Source of the DNA: CAUZJF01 sp965248605
GTDB taxonomy: Bacteria; Chloroflexota; Dehalococcoidia; Lucifugimonadales; CAUZJF01
NCBI GenBank assembly: GCA_965248605.1
Contig: CBDFJV010000007.1
Span: 1,054,001-1,118,000 of the forward strand
DNA length: 64,000 nt
Direction of reading: 5' to 3'
Both the position numbers and the translations under genes were made by a program. Positions 1 to 8,231 of this stretch are shown here, piece by piece. The stretch's first letter is position 1. Each line of letters begins with the position of its first letter. The notes beneath the pieces are model-generated. The model was not told the origin of the DNA. It searched no databases and was given only the letters and a program-made list of their open reading frames with translations.

Positions 1-15
1 TGTGCGGGGATGGTG

Positions 16-38
16 GAGACGCCCCGGCGGGGCGTCTC
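16..38. repeat. Short palindrome, copy 1
   Basis: A 10-bp perfect inverted repeat (GAGACGCCCC / GGGGCGTCTC) with a 3-nt loop, followed by TACGG. The same palindrome and the same trailing bases occur at 16069-16091. It has no T-run, so it looks like a dispersed REP-type palindrome and not a terminator. Bases 1-91 hold nothing else that I recognise. Confidence 0.6.
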
Positions 39-91
39 TACGGCGCCTCGCCGATAGTGGGATTCCCTGCGTGACGGGGACAGCTATCGGT

Positions 92-580
92 TCAGGCGTA
101 TTGGCTCGAAGGGACGGCCCCTAGCTGCTGAAGCAAGCCCCATTGGTCCCAGCTCGTCCACATCTCGACGATCTTACCTCCAGAGCCGGTCGGTGAGACC
201 AGGTATATGTCCGTGCCGGTGACGGAAACGGACTTGCCGGTTGGTGCGACCCCGAAGATCTCGCCCTGATGCGTCCCGGTCATCGTCCACTGCATTACGA
301 CCTTGCCACCTCGTGCGAATATCAGCCCGTAGGCGAAGGCGATGTCCGAGAAGGCGTCGCGCATGACGGCGGCGAGTCGCTTGATGCCTTCCGGGCCCTT
401 CTGCCACTCGGTTGGGAAGCCGGCTATGTGGGCCGTGAAGTCGCGGCTAAGGATGGTGTCAGCGAGGTCGAGGTGTCCCTCGGCGAAGATTCCCATGCGA
501 AAGCGGTCGACCAAGACCTTGTTCTCTTCGGAGTTCAGGTAGTCGGAATCGGCGAGGATTGGAGGTGGTGATAGCTGCAT
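92..580 (-). CDS. SnoaL-like / ester cyclase family protein
   Basis: A 162-residue protein of the SnoaL-like (NTF2-fold) polyketide-cyclase superfamily. The central stretch WTMTGTHQGEIFGVAPTGK followed by a TDIYL strand and EMWTSWDQWGLLQQLG at the C-terminus is the usual ester-cyclase layout. The start is the ATG at 580, preceded by an AGGAGA ribosome site. Members are small cone-shaped enzymes or binding proteins; the substrate cannot be read from sequence. It stands alone on this strand, 239 bp downstream of the gyrB stop, with a dispersed palindromic repeat between them. The family is clear; the function is unknown. Confidence 0.8.
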   Translation of the reverse strand: MQLSPPPILADSDYLNSEENKVLVDRFRMGIFAEGHLDLADTILSRDFTAHIAGFPTEWQKGPEGIKRLAAVMRDAFSDIAFAYGLIFARGGKVVMQWTMTGTHQGEIFGVAPTGKSVSVTGTDIYLVSPTGSGGKIVEMWTSWDQWGLLQQLGAVPSSQYA

Positions 581-645
581 GTGGCTCTCCTGGAATGACC
601 ATCGATGGCGGATGGCCGGTCGGTTGGCATTCTACGTGTGAAGAG

Positions 646-709
646 CCCTCACCTCCCCGAGAAGCTCGGGATCTTCGACAATCCTCTCCCGGACGGAGAG
701 GAGGTAAGA
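646..709. repeat. Dispersed palindromic repeat (REP-like), copy 1
   Basis: A roughly 64-bp repeat running from CCCTCACCTCCCCGAGA to GGAGAGGAGGTAAG with internal palindromes (CCCGAG/CTCGGG and CTCTCC/GGAGAG). Near-identical copies lie at 4475-4536 and, inverted and inside a coding sequence, at 61017-61075. A shortened copy is at 6961-6999 and the tail motif GGGAGAGGAGGTAAG recurs at 782-796. Confidence 0.75.
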
Positions 710-818
710 GCCCACCCCGTTCCAGACTTAGAGTGCTATCCGGAGGCGGTCGGCGCTTGTTCTAAGTGCCTGGCCCAGGACAGGGAGAGGAGGTAAGCAG
801 TCGAGACCGAGCCGTGAT

Positions 819-2768
819 CTAGACGTCGAGGTTCTGGACCTCGCGGGCGTGGGCCTGGATAAAATTACGGCGGGGCTCGACTACGTCGCCCATGAGCAGG
901 GAGAATATCTCGTCGGCCGAGGCCGCGTTGCCGTAAGACACCTGGAGCAAGGTGCGCACCTCGGGGTCCATCGTGGTGTCCCAGAGCTGGTCCGCGCTCA
1001 TCTCGCCCAGTCCCTTGTAGCGCTGGATGTCGAGCCTCTTGCCGCTGTTCATCTTCGCTTCGATCAGCTCGCGGTCGGCCTCGTTGTACGCCCACTGGGC
1101 TTTCTTGCCGCTGCCGACGCGGTAGAGCGGCGGCAGCGCGATGTAGAGGTGGCCGGCCGTAATCAGGGAAGACATATGCCTGAAGAAGAACGTCAGCAGA
1201 AGAGTCCTGATGTGGGACCCGTCGACGTCCGCGTCTGTCATGACGATGATTCGGTGGTAGCGCAGCTTCTCGAGGTTGAAGTCCTCTCCGAGCCCTGTGC
1301 CCATGGCGATTGTCAGGTTCCTGATCTCCTGGTTCTCGAGCATCTTGTCCTCACGCGCCTTCTCGACGTTGAGGATCTTGCCTCGGAGGGGTAGAACGGC
1401 CTGAATTGCACGGTCTCGGCCCATCTTCGCAGTGCCGCCCGCGGAGTCGCCCTCCACTATGTACAGCTCGCAGTTCTCGGGGTTCTTGTCCGAACAGTCG
1501 GCGAGCTTGCCGGGCAGCGAGCCGCCGTCCATCGCATTCTTGCGGATGATGAGGTCTCGGGCCTTGCGCGCGGCGTCTCTGGCCCGCTGCGCCGTCAGAC
1601 ACTTCTCGATGATTCGCTTCGCGTCCTGGGGATGGTCCTCCAGGAATATCTGGAGCCCTTCGGCGACCACGGTCTCGACGTGGGTGCGGACCTCAGGGTT
1701 GCCCAGTTTGCGCTTGGTCTGACCCTCGAACTGCGGGTCGGTCAGCTTCACGCTGATGACCGCCGTAAGCCCGTCACGGGTGGCCTCCCCCGAGAGATTG
1801 GCCTCACTTTCCTTCATGATCCCGCTCTTGCGGCCGTGGTCGTTCAGAACGCGGGTCAGGGCGCTCCGGAAGCCGGTGACGTGGGTGCCGCCGTCGACGT
1901 TGTTGACGCAGTTGGCAAAGGAATATACGAACTCGGTGAAGCTGTCGTTGTACTGGAGGGCAATCTCTACGATCGTGCCGTTGAGTTGCTTTTCCAGATA
2001 GAGGGGCTCATCGTGAAGAACGGCCCGATTCTGGTTCAGGCTCCGGACGAAGCTCGAGATTCCGCCTTCGAAGTAGTAGGTCGCCTGGTTGTTCGGCCAG
2101 AGCTCGACGTGCCAGTCGCTCTTGAAGCCGATTTCGAGGCCCCGATTGAGGTAGGCCATCTCCTTGAACCGCTGGGCGAGGGTGGCGAAGTCGAACTCGA
2201 TGGTCTCGAATATCTCAGCGTCGGCTTTGAAGGAAATGACGGTGCCGCGTTTGTCGAGGTCCTTGCCCTCAAGCGGCTGCGATTCGAGCTTGGTCTTCGC
2301 CTTTCCAGCGGCGAACTCCTGGTGGTGCATCTTGCCGTCGAGATACACCTCGACCCGAAGCCAAGTGGACAGGGCGTTGACGACCGAGACGCCGACGCCA
2401 TGCAAGCCGCTGGACATCGAGTATGCCTTGCTACCGAACTTGCCACCGGCGTGCAGAGTCGTCATTACGGTTTCGACCGTCGAGAGATTGGTAGTTTTGT
2501 GAATCTCGACAGGGATGCCGCGTCCGTTGTCCTCCACGCGTATCGTGCCGTCTTGCTGAATTTCGACACTCACCTTACTGCCGAATCCGGCCATGAACTC
2601 GTCGACGCTGTTGTCGACGACCTCGTAGATCAGCTGGTGGAGGCCGCGCTGATCGGTACTCCCGATATACATGCCCGGACGTTTCCGGACGGCCTCCATG
2701 CCCTCGAGGACCTGGATGTCGCTGGCGCTATAGACGTCACCGCCAGCCTGGGCGGACTTCGTTACCAT
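819..2768 (-). CDS. gyrB: DNA gyrase subunit B
   Basis: A 649-residue type IIA topoisomerase B subunit that supplies the ATPase and TOPRIM parts of gyrase, which introduces negative supercoils with GyrA. The GHKL ATPase motifs are EVVDNSVDEF (49-58), EDNGRGIP (79-86) and SSGLHGVGVSVVNALS (119-134). The TOPRIM motifs are EGDSAGG (439-445) and TDADVDGSHIRTL (511-523). The C-terminal QRYKGLGEMSADQLWDTTMD is the GyrB signature that contacts GyrA. The length is that of the short bacterial form without the proteobacterial insert. The ATG at 2768 has TAGGAGA upstream. ParE is the alternative, but the overall motif spelling fits GyrB better. gyrA is not in the window. Confidence 0.96.
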   Translation of the reverse strand: MVTKSAQAGGDVYSASDIQVLEGMEAVRKRPGMYIGSTDQRGLHQLIYEVVDNSVDEFMAGFGSKVSVEIQQDGTIRVEDNGRGIPVEIHKTTNLSTVETVMTTLHAGGKFGSKAYSMSSGLHGVGVSVVNALSTWLRVEVYLDGKMHHQEFAAGKAKTKLESQPLEGKDLDKRGTVISFKADAEIFETIEFDFATLAQRFKEMAYLNRGLEIGFKSDWHVELWPNNQATYYFEGGISSFVRSLNQNRAVLHDEPLYLEKQLNGTIVEIALQYNDSFTEFVYSFANCVNNVDGGTHVTGFRSALTRVLNDHGRKSGIMKESEANLSGEATRDGLTAVISVKLTDPQFEGQTKRKLGNPEVRTHVETVVAEGLQIFLEDHPQDAKRIIEKCLTAQRARDAARKARDLIIRKNAMDGGSLPGKLADCSDKNPENCELYIVEGDSAGGTAKMGRDRAIQAVLPLRGKILNVEKAREDKMLENQEIRNLTIAMGTGLGEDFNLEKLRYHRIIVMTDADVDGSHIRTLLLTFFFRHMSSLITAGHLYIALPPLYRVGSGKKAQWAYNEADRELIEAKMNSGKRLDIQRYKGLGEMSADQLWDTTMDPEVRTLLQVSYGNAASADEIFSLLMGDVVEPRRNFIQAHAREVQNLDV

Positions 2769-2884
2769 TGATGACTATCTCCTAGTGGATTTGAGTGATG
2801 ACGACGCGACTCTCACTCCGAGGACGTGGGCTCCATGTAGACGCGCGGCGGACATCGAAGAAACGTGCACGATTCCTGAGGTGT

Positions 2885-2914
2885 ATTAAAGGGAACGCAA
2901 AGGTAGATGAACAA
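2885..2914 (-). promoter_or_regulatory. Candidate gyrB promoter
   Basis: On the minus strand, TTGTTC (2914-2909) and TTTAAT (2890-2885) are separated by 18 bp, about 115 bp upstream of the gyrB ATG in an unusually AT-rich stretch. The -35 box matches only partly, so this is tentative. Confidence 0.3.
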
Positions 2915-3059
2915 GGTAGACTTGGTAACTTATTTTAACAATTTGCTAGACAAAATACAAACTTCCATATCTGGCTAACGGGAATCGCGGGATGGTCGCA
3001 ACCGAGAATCAACTCGGCTGGACCGGCCGCATCGGTCCTGTTGTGGTCTTGCTAATAAT

Positions 3060-3071
3060 ACAACATGTTGT
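3060..3071. promoter_or_regulatory. Perfect 12-bp palindrome in the gyrB/btuF divergent region
   Basis: ACAACATGTTGT is a perfect palindrome lying about 60 bp upstream of the riboswitch promoter -35 box and about 290 bp from gyrB. It could be a repressor or activator site. No regulator can be named. Confidence 0.3.
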
Positions 3072-3128
3072 GGCTGGGAATTCAATAGCCGCAAGACTCA
3101 GTTTCCCGGAGTTCTCGGTGATTTGTTG

Positions 3129-3157
3129 TTGACACGACCGTTAACGCCGATTACGAT
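3129..3157 (+). promoter_or_regulatory. Sigma-70 promoter of the cobalamin riboswitch transcript
   Basis: TTGACA (3129-3134) and TACGAT (3152-3157) with an exact 17-bp spacer. The predicted start is near 3164, directly before the riboswitch. Confidence 0.75.
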
Positions 3158-3159
3158 GT

Positions 3160-3345
3160 GTGGTGTTCGGCTCCGCGGACCTGAACGTTAACAACTACAT
3201 ACCAGGCGAGGGCGCCCGAGAGGGTGGGCTGAAGGCCTGCCCTGGGCTTATAAAGAGGAAACCGGTCAAAGTCCGGTACTGTCCCGCAGCGGTAGGTCCC
3301 GATCGAGTATCGGGACGAGTCCGATCAACTGCCCCCGTCTATGTC
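3160..3345 (+). ncRNA. Cobalamin riboswitch
   Basis: The stretch around 3255-3340 carries the conserved B12-box core: GAAACCGGTCAAAGTCCGGT, then ACTGTCCCGCAGCGGTA, then AGTCCGATCAACTGCC. These match the conserved core of adenosylcobalamin-type riboswitches in the right order, with the hairpin CCCGATCGAGTATCGGG between the last two. It sits between a strong promoter and an intrinsic terminator, 5' of a BtuF/BtuC-like transporter, so repression by B12 through transcription termination is the natural reading. The 5' boundary is approximate. Confidence 0.88.
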
Positions 3346-3391
3346 AGATGGCCTTCGAGGACAAAGGTACAGGCATGCGTGCTGCAATGAC

Positions 3392-3426
3392 GGCCCTGCT
3401 TCCCATCTCGGAGCGGGGCCTTTTTT
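3392..3426 (+). terminator. Intrinsic terminator of the cobalamin riboswitch
   Basis: A 9-bp stem (3392-3400 with 3412-3420; GGCCC with GGGCC at its base) is followed by six T residues. Its position after the aptamer and 70 bp before the downstream ATG makes it the likely expression platform. Confidence 0.8.
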
Positions 3427-3496
3427 AGTTGGCGGTCCGGCTTCTACCTACCTGAAGGCCAATACGATACCCCTTTGATGGGTAGGAGGAGATTCC

Positions 3497-4423
3497 ATGG
3501 ACCGACTCAAACTGTCTTTGGCCCTATTGGTGGGGCTGCTGCTTTCTTTGGCGGTAGCTTGCGGTTCGGACGACGAGACGCCTGAGCAGACGGCGGACAC
3601 GACGTTGGCGACCGCGCCGGCGACCGCTCAGTTCCCGTACACCGTTACCGGCAGTGACGGCCAGGCCATCGTGTTCGAGGCGCCGCCCGAGCGAATCGTC
3701 GCGATGGACTCGGCGGTGGTCGAGATTCTGTATGCGATCGGGGAAGGCGGCCGCGTGGCCGCGACTCACGATTTTGTGACTTACCCCCCGGAGTCGGCAG
3801 ACATCCCGAGGCTCGGCGGCGCATTCGATATGAACATCGAGGCGACAGTCGCGCTCGAGCCCGATCTGGTGTTCATCTTCTCGGATGGGCTGCTCGAAGA
3901 CCTGCGGCGTGTGGGTCTGAAGGTGTTCTACCAGAAGAGCCTGGAAAGCGACTTCACCACCATAGCCGAAAACATCACCGTATGGGGGAGGATCACCGGG
4001 GCCGTTGAAGCCGCCGAGCGGTTAGCATCGGAATTCGAGGACCGGGTTGCGGCGCTCGAAACGAAGATGGCCGGCTTGGAAGCCGGCCCGACGGTCTTCC
4101 AGGACGAGGGTAAGCTCTGGACTCCCGGACCGGACACCTTGATACAGGAGGTGTTCGAGGTCCTCAAGCTGCAAAACATCGCGCACGACGTCAGCGGCTA
4201 CGCTCAGCTCAGCCCAGAGGTGATCGTCGAGAGGGACCCGGATGTCATTATCGCGTCCTACGGCGACGACATCAGCGACAATCCGGCGTTCAAGAACGTG
4301 ACTGCGGTCGCGAGCCAACGGGTGTACGTGCCCGACTCCGATGCGTTGAGCATCCCCGGGCCCAGATACGTGGAGGGAATCGAGAAGCTGGCGGCGTGGG
4401 TGTACCCGGAACTCTTTCAGTAG
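3497..4423 (+). CDS. Corrinoid (B12) ABC transporter substrate-binding lipoprotein, BtuF-like
   Basis: A 308-residue periplasmic/surface binding protein of the TroA/BtuF type. The N-terminus is a lipoprotein signal peptide with lipobox LAVAC, the acylated Cys being at residue 22, followed by an acidic, Thr/Ala-rich linker. The mature domain contains PPERIVAMDSAVVEILYAIG, typical of the first lobe, and SPEVIVERDPDVIIASYGDD in the second. AGGAGG lies just before the ATG at 3497. A cobalamin riboswitch controls the transcript and a FecCD permease gene follows, so the ligand is most likely a corrinoid; iron-siderophore binding is the family alternative. Confidence 0.88.
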   Translation: MDRLKLSLALLVGLLLSLAVACGSDDETPEQTADTTLATAPATAQFPYTVTGSDGQAIVFEAPPERIVAMDSAVVEILYAIGEGGRVAATHDFVTYPPESADIPRLGGAFDMNIEATVALEPDLVFIFSDGLLEDLRRVGLKVFYQKSLESDFTTIAENITVWGRITGAVEAAERLASEFEDRVAALETKMAGLEAGPTVFQDEGKLWTPGPDTLIQEVFEVLKLQNIAHDVSGYAQLSPEVIVERDPDVIIASYGDDISDNPAFKNVTAVASQRVYVPDSDALSIPGPRYVEGIEKLAAWVYPELFQ

Positions 4424-4474
4424 ATAACACCCTTCGGCAGGCTCGGTGCTGGCTCTAAGTCCTCTCTCAGAGGA

Positions 4475-4536
4475 CCCTCACCTCCCCGAGAGGCTCGGGA
4501 TCTTCGACAATCCTTTCCGGAGGGAGAGGAGGTTAA
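4475..4536. repeat. Dispersed palindromic repeat (REP-like), copy 2
   Basis: Same repeat as 646-709 with small differences (TTTCCGGAGGG for the CTCTCCCGGACGG segment). Its 3' end GAGAGGAGG lies about 10 nt before the permease ATG at 4543, so the repeat supplies the Shine-Dalgarno sequence. Confidence 0.75.
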
Positions 4537-4542
4537 ACGGAA

Positions 4543-5670
4543 ATGGCCAAGGCGCCTCTATTGAAAACGGTGACTATAAAGGGCGGGAAGGGCAACCCGA
4601 CCGCGCCTTCTACTGCCGCGCGTTCCTCGGGGGTCGCAGGGGCGTCAGTCCGCCGGTGGCGCCGGCTGGCGATCGGTGCCGGTGTGCTGGTCGTGGTCGG
4701 TGTCGTGGCAGCTGGTATTGGGCCGGTCGGTATACCTCCTGTCACCGTCGCCAAGGTGCTCGTCTCCCGGCTCCCTCTGGTCGAACTGACTCGAGACTGG
4801 CCAGCGGCGTGGGACACGATTTTGTGGGACATCCGGGCGCCTCGAGTGCTACTGGCCGGCATCGTCGGAGCATCTCTAGCGGTCTCGGGCGCTACGTACC
4901 AGGGCCTGTTCCGCAATCCGCTGGCGGACCCGTACTTGATCGGGGTCGCGTCGGGAGCCGGTTTAGGGGCGACCATCGTTCTCGTGTCCGGCGCACCCAA
5001 TCAGTTCTTTGGGGTGAGTTTGCTCCCGGCCGCCGCCTTCGCCGGCGCGATCACTGCCGTGACGACGGCGTACGTCATTGCTCGGACTTCGGGCGGACTG
5101 CCGCTCACGACTCTCATCCTCGCCGGCGTAGCGATCGCGTCACTGGCCAGCGCGGTCACCATCCTTCTGATGATGCGAAGCGACGCGAACATACGCCCGA
5201 TCTTCAGCTGGCTGCTCGGCGGATTCATCTCGGCGCAGTGGAGCCACAGCCTGATGGTGTTTATCTATATGGCGCCGAGCGCGCTGGTGATAGTGCTGTA
5301 TGGCCGGGTCCTCAACGTTTTGCAGCTCGACGAGGAGCACGCACAGCAGCTCGGCGTAAACGTCGAACGGACCAAGATCATATTGCTGGCTGCTGCGTCT
5401 CTGGCCACGGCTGCGGCGGTCTCGTTCAGCGGGCTGATAGGGTTCGTCGGACTGATCGCCCCTCATGCCGTGCGCCTCGTCTGGGGGGTGGACCACCGGT
5501 CGCTCCTGCCGATGGCGGCGTTGGTCGGCGCGGCGTTTCTGATACTGGCGGACCTGGTAGCCCGGACGGCGGTGAGTCCGGCCGAGCTGCCGGTCGGCGT
5601 CGTGACTGCGTTCTGCGGCGCGCCGTTTTTCCTCTATCTCTTGCGACGGCGGCGTGGGGTACCGATGTAG
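4543..5670 (+). CDS. FecCD-family ABC transporter permease, BtuC-like
   Basis: A 375-residue polytopic membrane protein of the FecCD/BtuC family, which forms the channel for B12 or siderophore import. A hydrophilic basic tail of about 40 residues precedes the first membrane segment. Family signatures are SGATYQGLFRNPLADPYLIG (positions near 125-145) and LIGFVGLIAPHAVRL near 305-320; the C-terminus ends in an arginine-rich LLRRRRGVPM tail. The family normally has ten membrane spans. It follows the binding protein by 119 bp, separated by a dispersed repeat that carries the ribosome site. No ATPase (BtuD) gene is adjacent: the next gene is convergent and encodes a HAD hydrolase. Confidence 0.9.
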   Translation: MAKAPLLKTVTIKGGKGNPTAPSTAARSSGVAGASVRRWRRLAIGAGVLVVVGVVAAGIGPVGIPPVTVAKVLVSRLPLVELTRDWPAAWDTILWDIRAPRVLLAGIVGASLAVSGATYQGLFRNPLADPYLIGVASGAGLGATIVLVSGAPNQFFGVSLLPAAAFAGAITAVTTAYVIARTSGGLPLTTLILAGVAIASLASAVTILLMMRSDANIRPIFSWLLGGFISAQWSHSLMVFIYMAPSALVIVLYGRVLNVLQLDEEHAQQLGVNVERTKIILLAAASLATAAAVSFSGLIGFVGLIAPHAVRLVWGVDHRSLLPMAALVGAAFLILADLVARTAVSPAELPVGVVTAFCGAPFFLYLLRRRRGVPM

Positions 5671-5709
5671 CGGGCCCGCAAGCCGGGACTCTCAGTCAGA
5701 GGGGCCGGC

Positions 5710-6417
5710 CTAAAAAGCCGGAGCTTCGAGTACGTCGAGAACTTGGGCGAGGGACTGCAGATGGCGGTGGCGCCACCGCTCTACACTAGCTGCATGCCTT
5801 TCGTTCCATGGCGGGTCCTCGTGCGGGAGTAAGAGTAACCATGGCGTCATGCCGCTGTCGGCCGCGCCGTCCAGCTCGTCGCTGTCTCCATCGCCGATGT
5901 ACATGCACCGCTCGGGCATCACACCGAGCCTTTCGACTGCTCGCGCGAAAATAACCTTGTCCGGTTTCACAAGGGCCTCGGACGCCGAGAACACAGCGGC
6001 GTCGAACAGAGTGCTGAAAGGAGTTTCGTTCCACAATTCAGGGACCTCGGGCGAGCAGTTGCTTAGCAACCCCAGGGCATAGCCTTTGGTCCGCAGTGCA
6101 TCGAGTAACTTGATTGCCCCAGGCCGGGGCTCTAGTGACTCCCGGATTGACCGGTACCGGATGGCTTTGGCAGCCTCGATCCCACTGGGCTCCGCCTCGA
6201 CGCCCAGCCAGCCTAGCGCCGCTTCGATTTCCGCCTCTACGGTAGTGAGCTGTCCGGTGTCCCGCTGTAATCGGAATTGTCGCCATGCCTCTTGGAATTC
6301 TGAGGGCTCAACACCGAGTTCGTTTGCCATCTCGACCCGAGCCGACTCCTGTTTGTAGGGGCCGTCGATGAGCGTTCCGTATAAGTCAAATATCACAGCG
6401 TCGTATCGGCGTTGCAC
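5710..6417 (-). CDS. HAD-superfamily (subfamily IA) hydrolase
   Basis: A 235-residue haloacid dehalogenase-fold protein with all four motifs: FDLYGTLID (Asp11 nucleophile), LLSNCS (motif II), the Lys in VKPDKVIF (motif III) and YIGDGDSDELDGA (motif IV). Motif I is DLYGT, not DxDGT. Replacement of the second Asp is common in 2-haloacid-dehalogenase-like members, so a dehalogenase or atypical phosphatase is possible. The start is a GTG at 6417 with a weak ribosome site. It is convergent with the permease gene, with 39 bp between stops, and is not clearly part of the B12 system. Confidence 0.85.
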   Translation of the reverse strand: MQRRYDAVIFDLYGTLIDGPYKQESARVEMANELGVEPSEFQEAWRQFRLQRDTGQLTTVEAEIEAALGWLGVEAEPSGIEAAKAIRYRSIRESLEPRPGAIKLLDALRTKGYALGLLSNCSPEVPELWNETPFSTLFDAAVFSASEALVKPDKVIFARAVERLGVMPERCMYIGDGDSDELDGAADSGMTPWLLLLPHEDPPWNERHAASVERWRHRHLQSLAQVLDVLEAPAF

Positions 6418-6530
6418 GGGACCAACATAGCATAGTCGCTTCGCTGTGGCGTTCTATGTTCCGCGGTACAGAGACAGTTAAGGCGACATACCGTCTGGGG
6501 CTATAGGACAGGTACTTGAGGCTCAAAACG

Positions 6531-6560
6531 AAGAGGCCGGCCCATCGAGGCCGGCCTCTT
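6531..6560 (-). terminator. Terminator-like hairpin after the zinc-ribbon gene
   Basis: A perfect 12-bp stem (AAGAGGCCGGCC with GGCCGGCCTCTT) with a 6-nt loop. On the minus strand it is followed by CGTTTTG, so the U-run is weak. It lies 30 bp past the zinc-ribbon stop codon. Confidence 0.55.
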
Positions 6561-6590
6561 CGCTGAGGAGGTGAGGGGTCTACGCGGACT

Positions 6591-6791
6591 TTACACGGCC
6601 ACGGGCTCGGGTTTCCCGAGCGTCGCGGCTGTGGCGTCGTCGACAGCGAGCAGGTGCGCGAACTCCGGGCTCAAAGCGAGTGCTGGAGCCGAGCCGTGGG
6701 TGTAGCCGCACTGCATGCAGTGTTTCTCGTTGTCCTCGTTGAGGTACATGTCGCCGGTTTGGCATCTTGGGCAAGACTTGAGCCAGAGCAT
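6591..6791 (-). CDS. Small zinc-ribbon protein
   Basis: A 66-residue protein with two CxxC knuckles, CPRC (8-11) and CMQC (25-28), separated by GDMYLNEDNEKH: a compact rubredoxin-like zinc ribbon. The rest is an alanine-rich tail. A GAGGTG ribosome site lies before the ATG at 6791. A longer overlapping reading frame (6580-6951) lacks these features and is rejected. Small proteins of this kind occur as stand-alone genes in environmental bacteria; no function is known to me. A stable hairpin follows the stop. Confidence 0.75.
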   Translation of the reverse strand: MLWLKSCPRCQTGDMYLNEDNEKHCMQCGYTHGSAPALALSPEFAHLLAVDDATAATLGKPEPVAV

Positions 6792-6960
6792 TTCGATTCA
6801 CCTCGTCTTTTTGCTTGCACGACATGCTACTCCGTGAACCGTAAAACGTAATCGGATGGAAGGTTGATTTCCAGACGGAGAAAGGGCCAGGCGTAGTCGC
6901 CCGTTCGGGTGGCGTCGAGTAGTACTTTCGGATGAATTGCAGGCGGGACACGGGCAGACG

Positions 6961-6999
6961 CCCTCACCTCATTCCTCTCCCAGCGGGAGAGGAGGTAAG
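6961..6999. repeat. Dispersed palindromic repeat (REP-like), shortened copy
   Basis: CCCTCACCTC is joined directly to CTCTCCCAGCGGGAGAGGAGG, so the central CTCGGGATCTTCGACAAT part seen in the 646-709 copy is missing. It sits just past the stop of the amidohydrolase gene. Confidence 0.65.
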
Positions 7000-7011
7000 A
7001 CCCTACGGCAG

Positions 7012-7845
7012 CTAGAGGCGGTAGAACGCCGTGGCGTTGCCGCCCATCAGCGCTGCGCGATCCGCGTCGGAGATCGACCCCGCGGCAGCCAGCGTGGCTT
7101 CGAGGACCTGGTCATATGTTCCGGCGAGCAGGGACACGGGCCAGTCGCTCCCGAACATGAGCCGGTTGAAGCCGAATTGCTCGATCACGTGGGATACGTA
7201 GGGCTTCAGGTCCTCGACGCCCCAGTCGGCCATGTCGGCCTCGGTGACCATCCCGGACACCTTGCAGTAGACGCCCGGCAACGCCGCCACGGCTGCGATG
7301 TCGGTGGCCCATGGCTCCATAGTCCCTGCCGCGATCAGGGGCTTAGCTATGTGGTCTACCACCAGCCTTAGGTCGGGTGCCCGCTCGGCCAGAGCCGGGA
7401 TGTACTGTAGGTGTTGCGGTCTCAGAAGCAGGTCGTAGGCCAGGCCGTGTCGCGCCAGCTCCCTGAGCCCGCGAACGACATCGTCGCGCAGAAGCCAACG
7501 GTCGTCGGGCTCGTCGTGCACCTGGTGCCTGATACCAACGAGACCGGGCCGGCGCCGCAGGCCGTCGAGCTCGTCGCCGACATCGGGGCTCGTCAGGTCG
7601 ACCCAGCCCACGACTCCGGCGATGAAGTCGTTGGCCTCGGCCAGGTCGAGGAGCCACTCGGCCTCCTCGACGGAGTGTTTGGCCTGGACGACGACGGTCT
7701 TGTCCACGCTGTTCCGCTTCAGGAGCGGCGCGATGTGCTCAGGGAGATACGTCTTCGTGAGTACGTTGTCACCCGGCGGCATCCACGGGTAGTCGAACCG
7801 ATCGAGGTCCCAGAGGTGGTGATGCGCGTCGACGGTGGTCGCCAT
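7012..7845 (-). CDS. Amidohydrolase family 2 protein, sugar-lactonase-like
   Basis: A 277-residue TIM-barrel metal-dependent hydrolase of the amidohydrolase-2 family. The N-terminal HHHLWDLDRFDYPWM matches the HxH metal site of L-fucono-1,5-lactonase-like proteins. VVDHIAKP and MFGSDWPVS supply the later His and the Asp of the active site. The ATG at 7845 is chosen because the family starts right before DAHHHLWD and GGAGG lies upstream; a longer in-frame extension to 7962 would overlap the upstream gene and has no homologous look. The gene follows the RhaM-like mutarotase by 17 bp, which supports a role in L-fucose/L-rhamnose lactone hydrolysis. Confidence 0.85.
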   Translation of the reverse strand: MATTVDAHHHLWDLDRFDYPWMPPGDNVLTKTYLPEHIAPLLKRNSVDKTVVVQAKHSVEEAEWLLDLAEANDFIAGVVGWVDLTSPDVGDELDGLRRRPGLVGIRHQVHDEPDDRWLLRDDVVRGLRELARHGLAYDLLLRPQHLQYIPALAERAPDLRLVVDHIAKPLIAAGTMEPWATDIAAVAALPGVYCKVSGMVTEADMADWGVEDLKPYVSHVIEQFGFNRLMFGSDWPVSLLAGTYDQVLEATLAAAGSISDADRAALMGGNATAFYRL

Positions 7846-7862
7846 AGCCAGCGGACCTCCTA

Positions 7863-8198
7863 CTACCAGTTTAGGTCGAAGACGTGCTCCATCGCGGCCC
7901 ACCACTCGCCGGGGGCCGCGCCCGGAACGGGCTCCTGGAAGGTGCGCATCAGCTCGTCCCACTCCTTGGCGCGCTGGGACTCCATGTACCGAGGGAAGTC
8001 GCGTTCGAGATCAAAGTCGTCGGTGGTCTCCATGTACATGAACAGGCGCCGGCCGTGGAGAAAGATGTCCATCCTTGTGACCCCGATGCTTTTGAGGCCG
8101 GACACGACCTCGGGCCACACGGCCCGGTGGTGCTCCTTGTACTTGTCGATGATTCCCTCGCCCTCTTTGAGGCTGAGGGTCATTCCGAATGACCGCAT
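7863..8198 (-). CDS. L-rhamnose mutarotase (RhaM) family protein
   Basis: A 111-residue protein of the RhaM/DUF718 family, small ferredoxin-like-fold enzymes that interconvert anomers of L-rhamnose or related 6-deoxy sugars. The motif IDKYKEHHRAVWPEV (16-30) holds the Tyr and His used by the family, and EWWAAMEHVFDLNW at the end supplies conserved aromatic residues. The ATG at 8198 (MRSFGMTLSL) fits the family start better than the extended frame to 8228. It lies between the amidohydrolase and the EVE-domain gene on the same strand, giving a small 6-deoxyhexose operon. Confidence 0.87.
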   Translation of the reverse strand: MRSFGMTLSLKEGEGIIDKYKEHHRAVWPEVVSGLKSIGVTRMDIFLHGRRLFMYMETTDDFDLERDFPRYMESQRAKEWDELMRTFQEPVPGAAPGEWWAAMEHVFDLNW

Positions 8199-8231
8199 TG
8201 CTTTCCCGTCCGCTTGGTCCGATCCCAAGCG

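Noticed and set aside
1632..2771. A 379-codon open frame antisense to gyrB
   Set aside because: It is the mirror of a GC-rich conserved gene with no domain or ribosome site of its own; gyrB explains the region fully.
4446..5789. A 447-codon frame overlapping the BtuC permease
   Set aside because: Arg/Gly-rich shadow frame; the permease frame has family signatures and a ribosome site.
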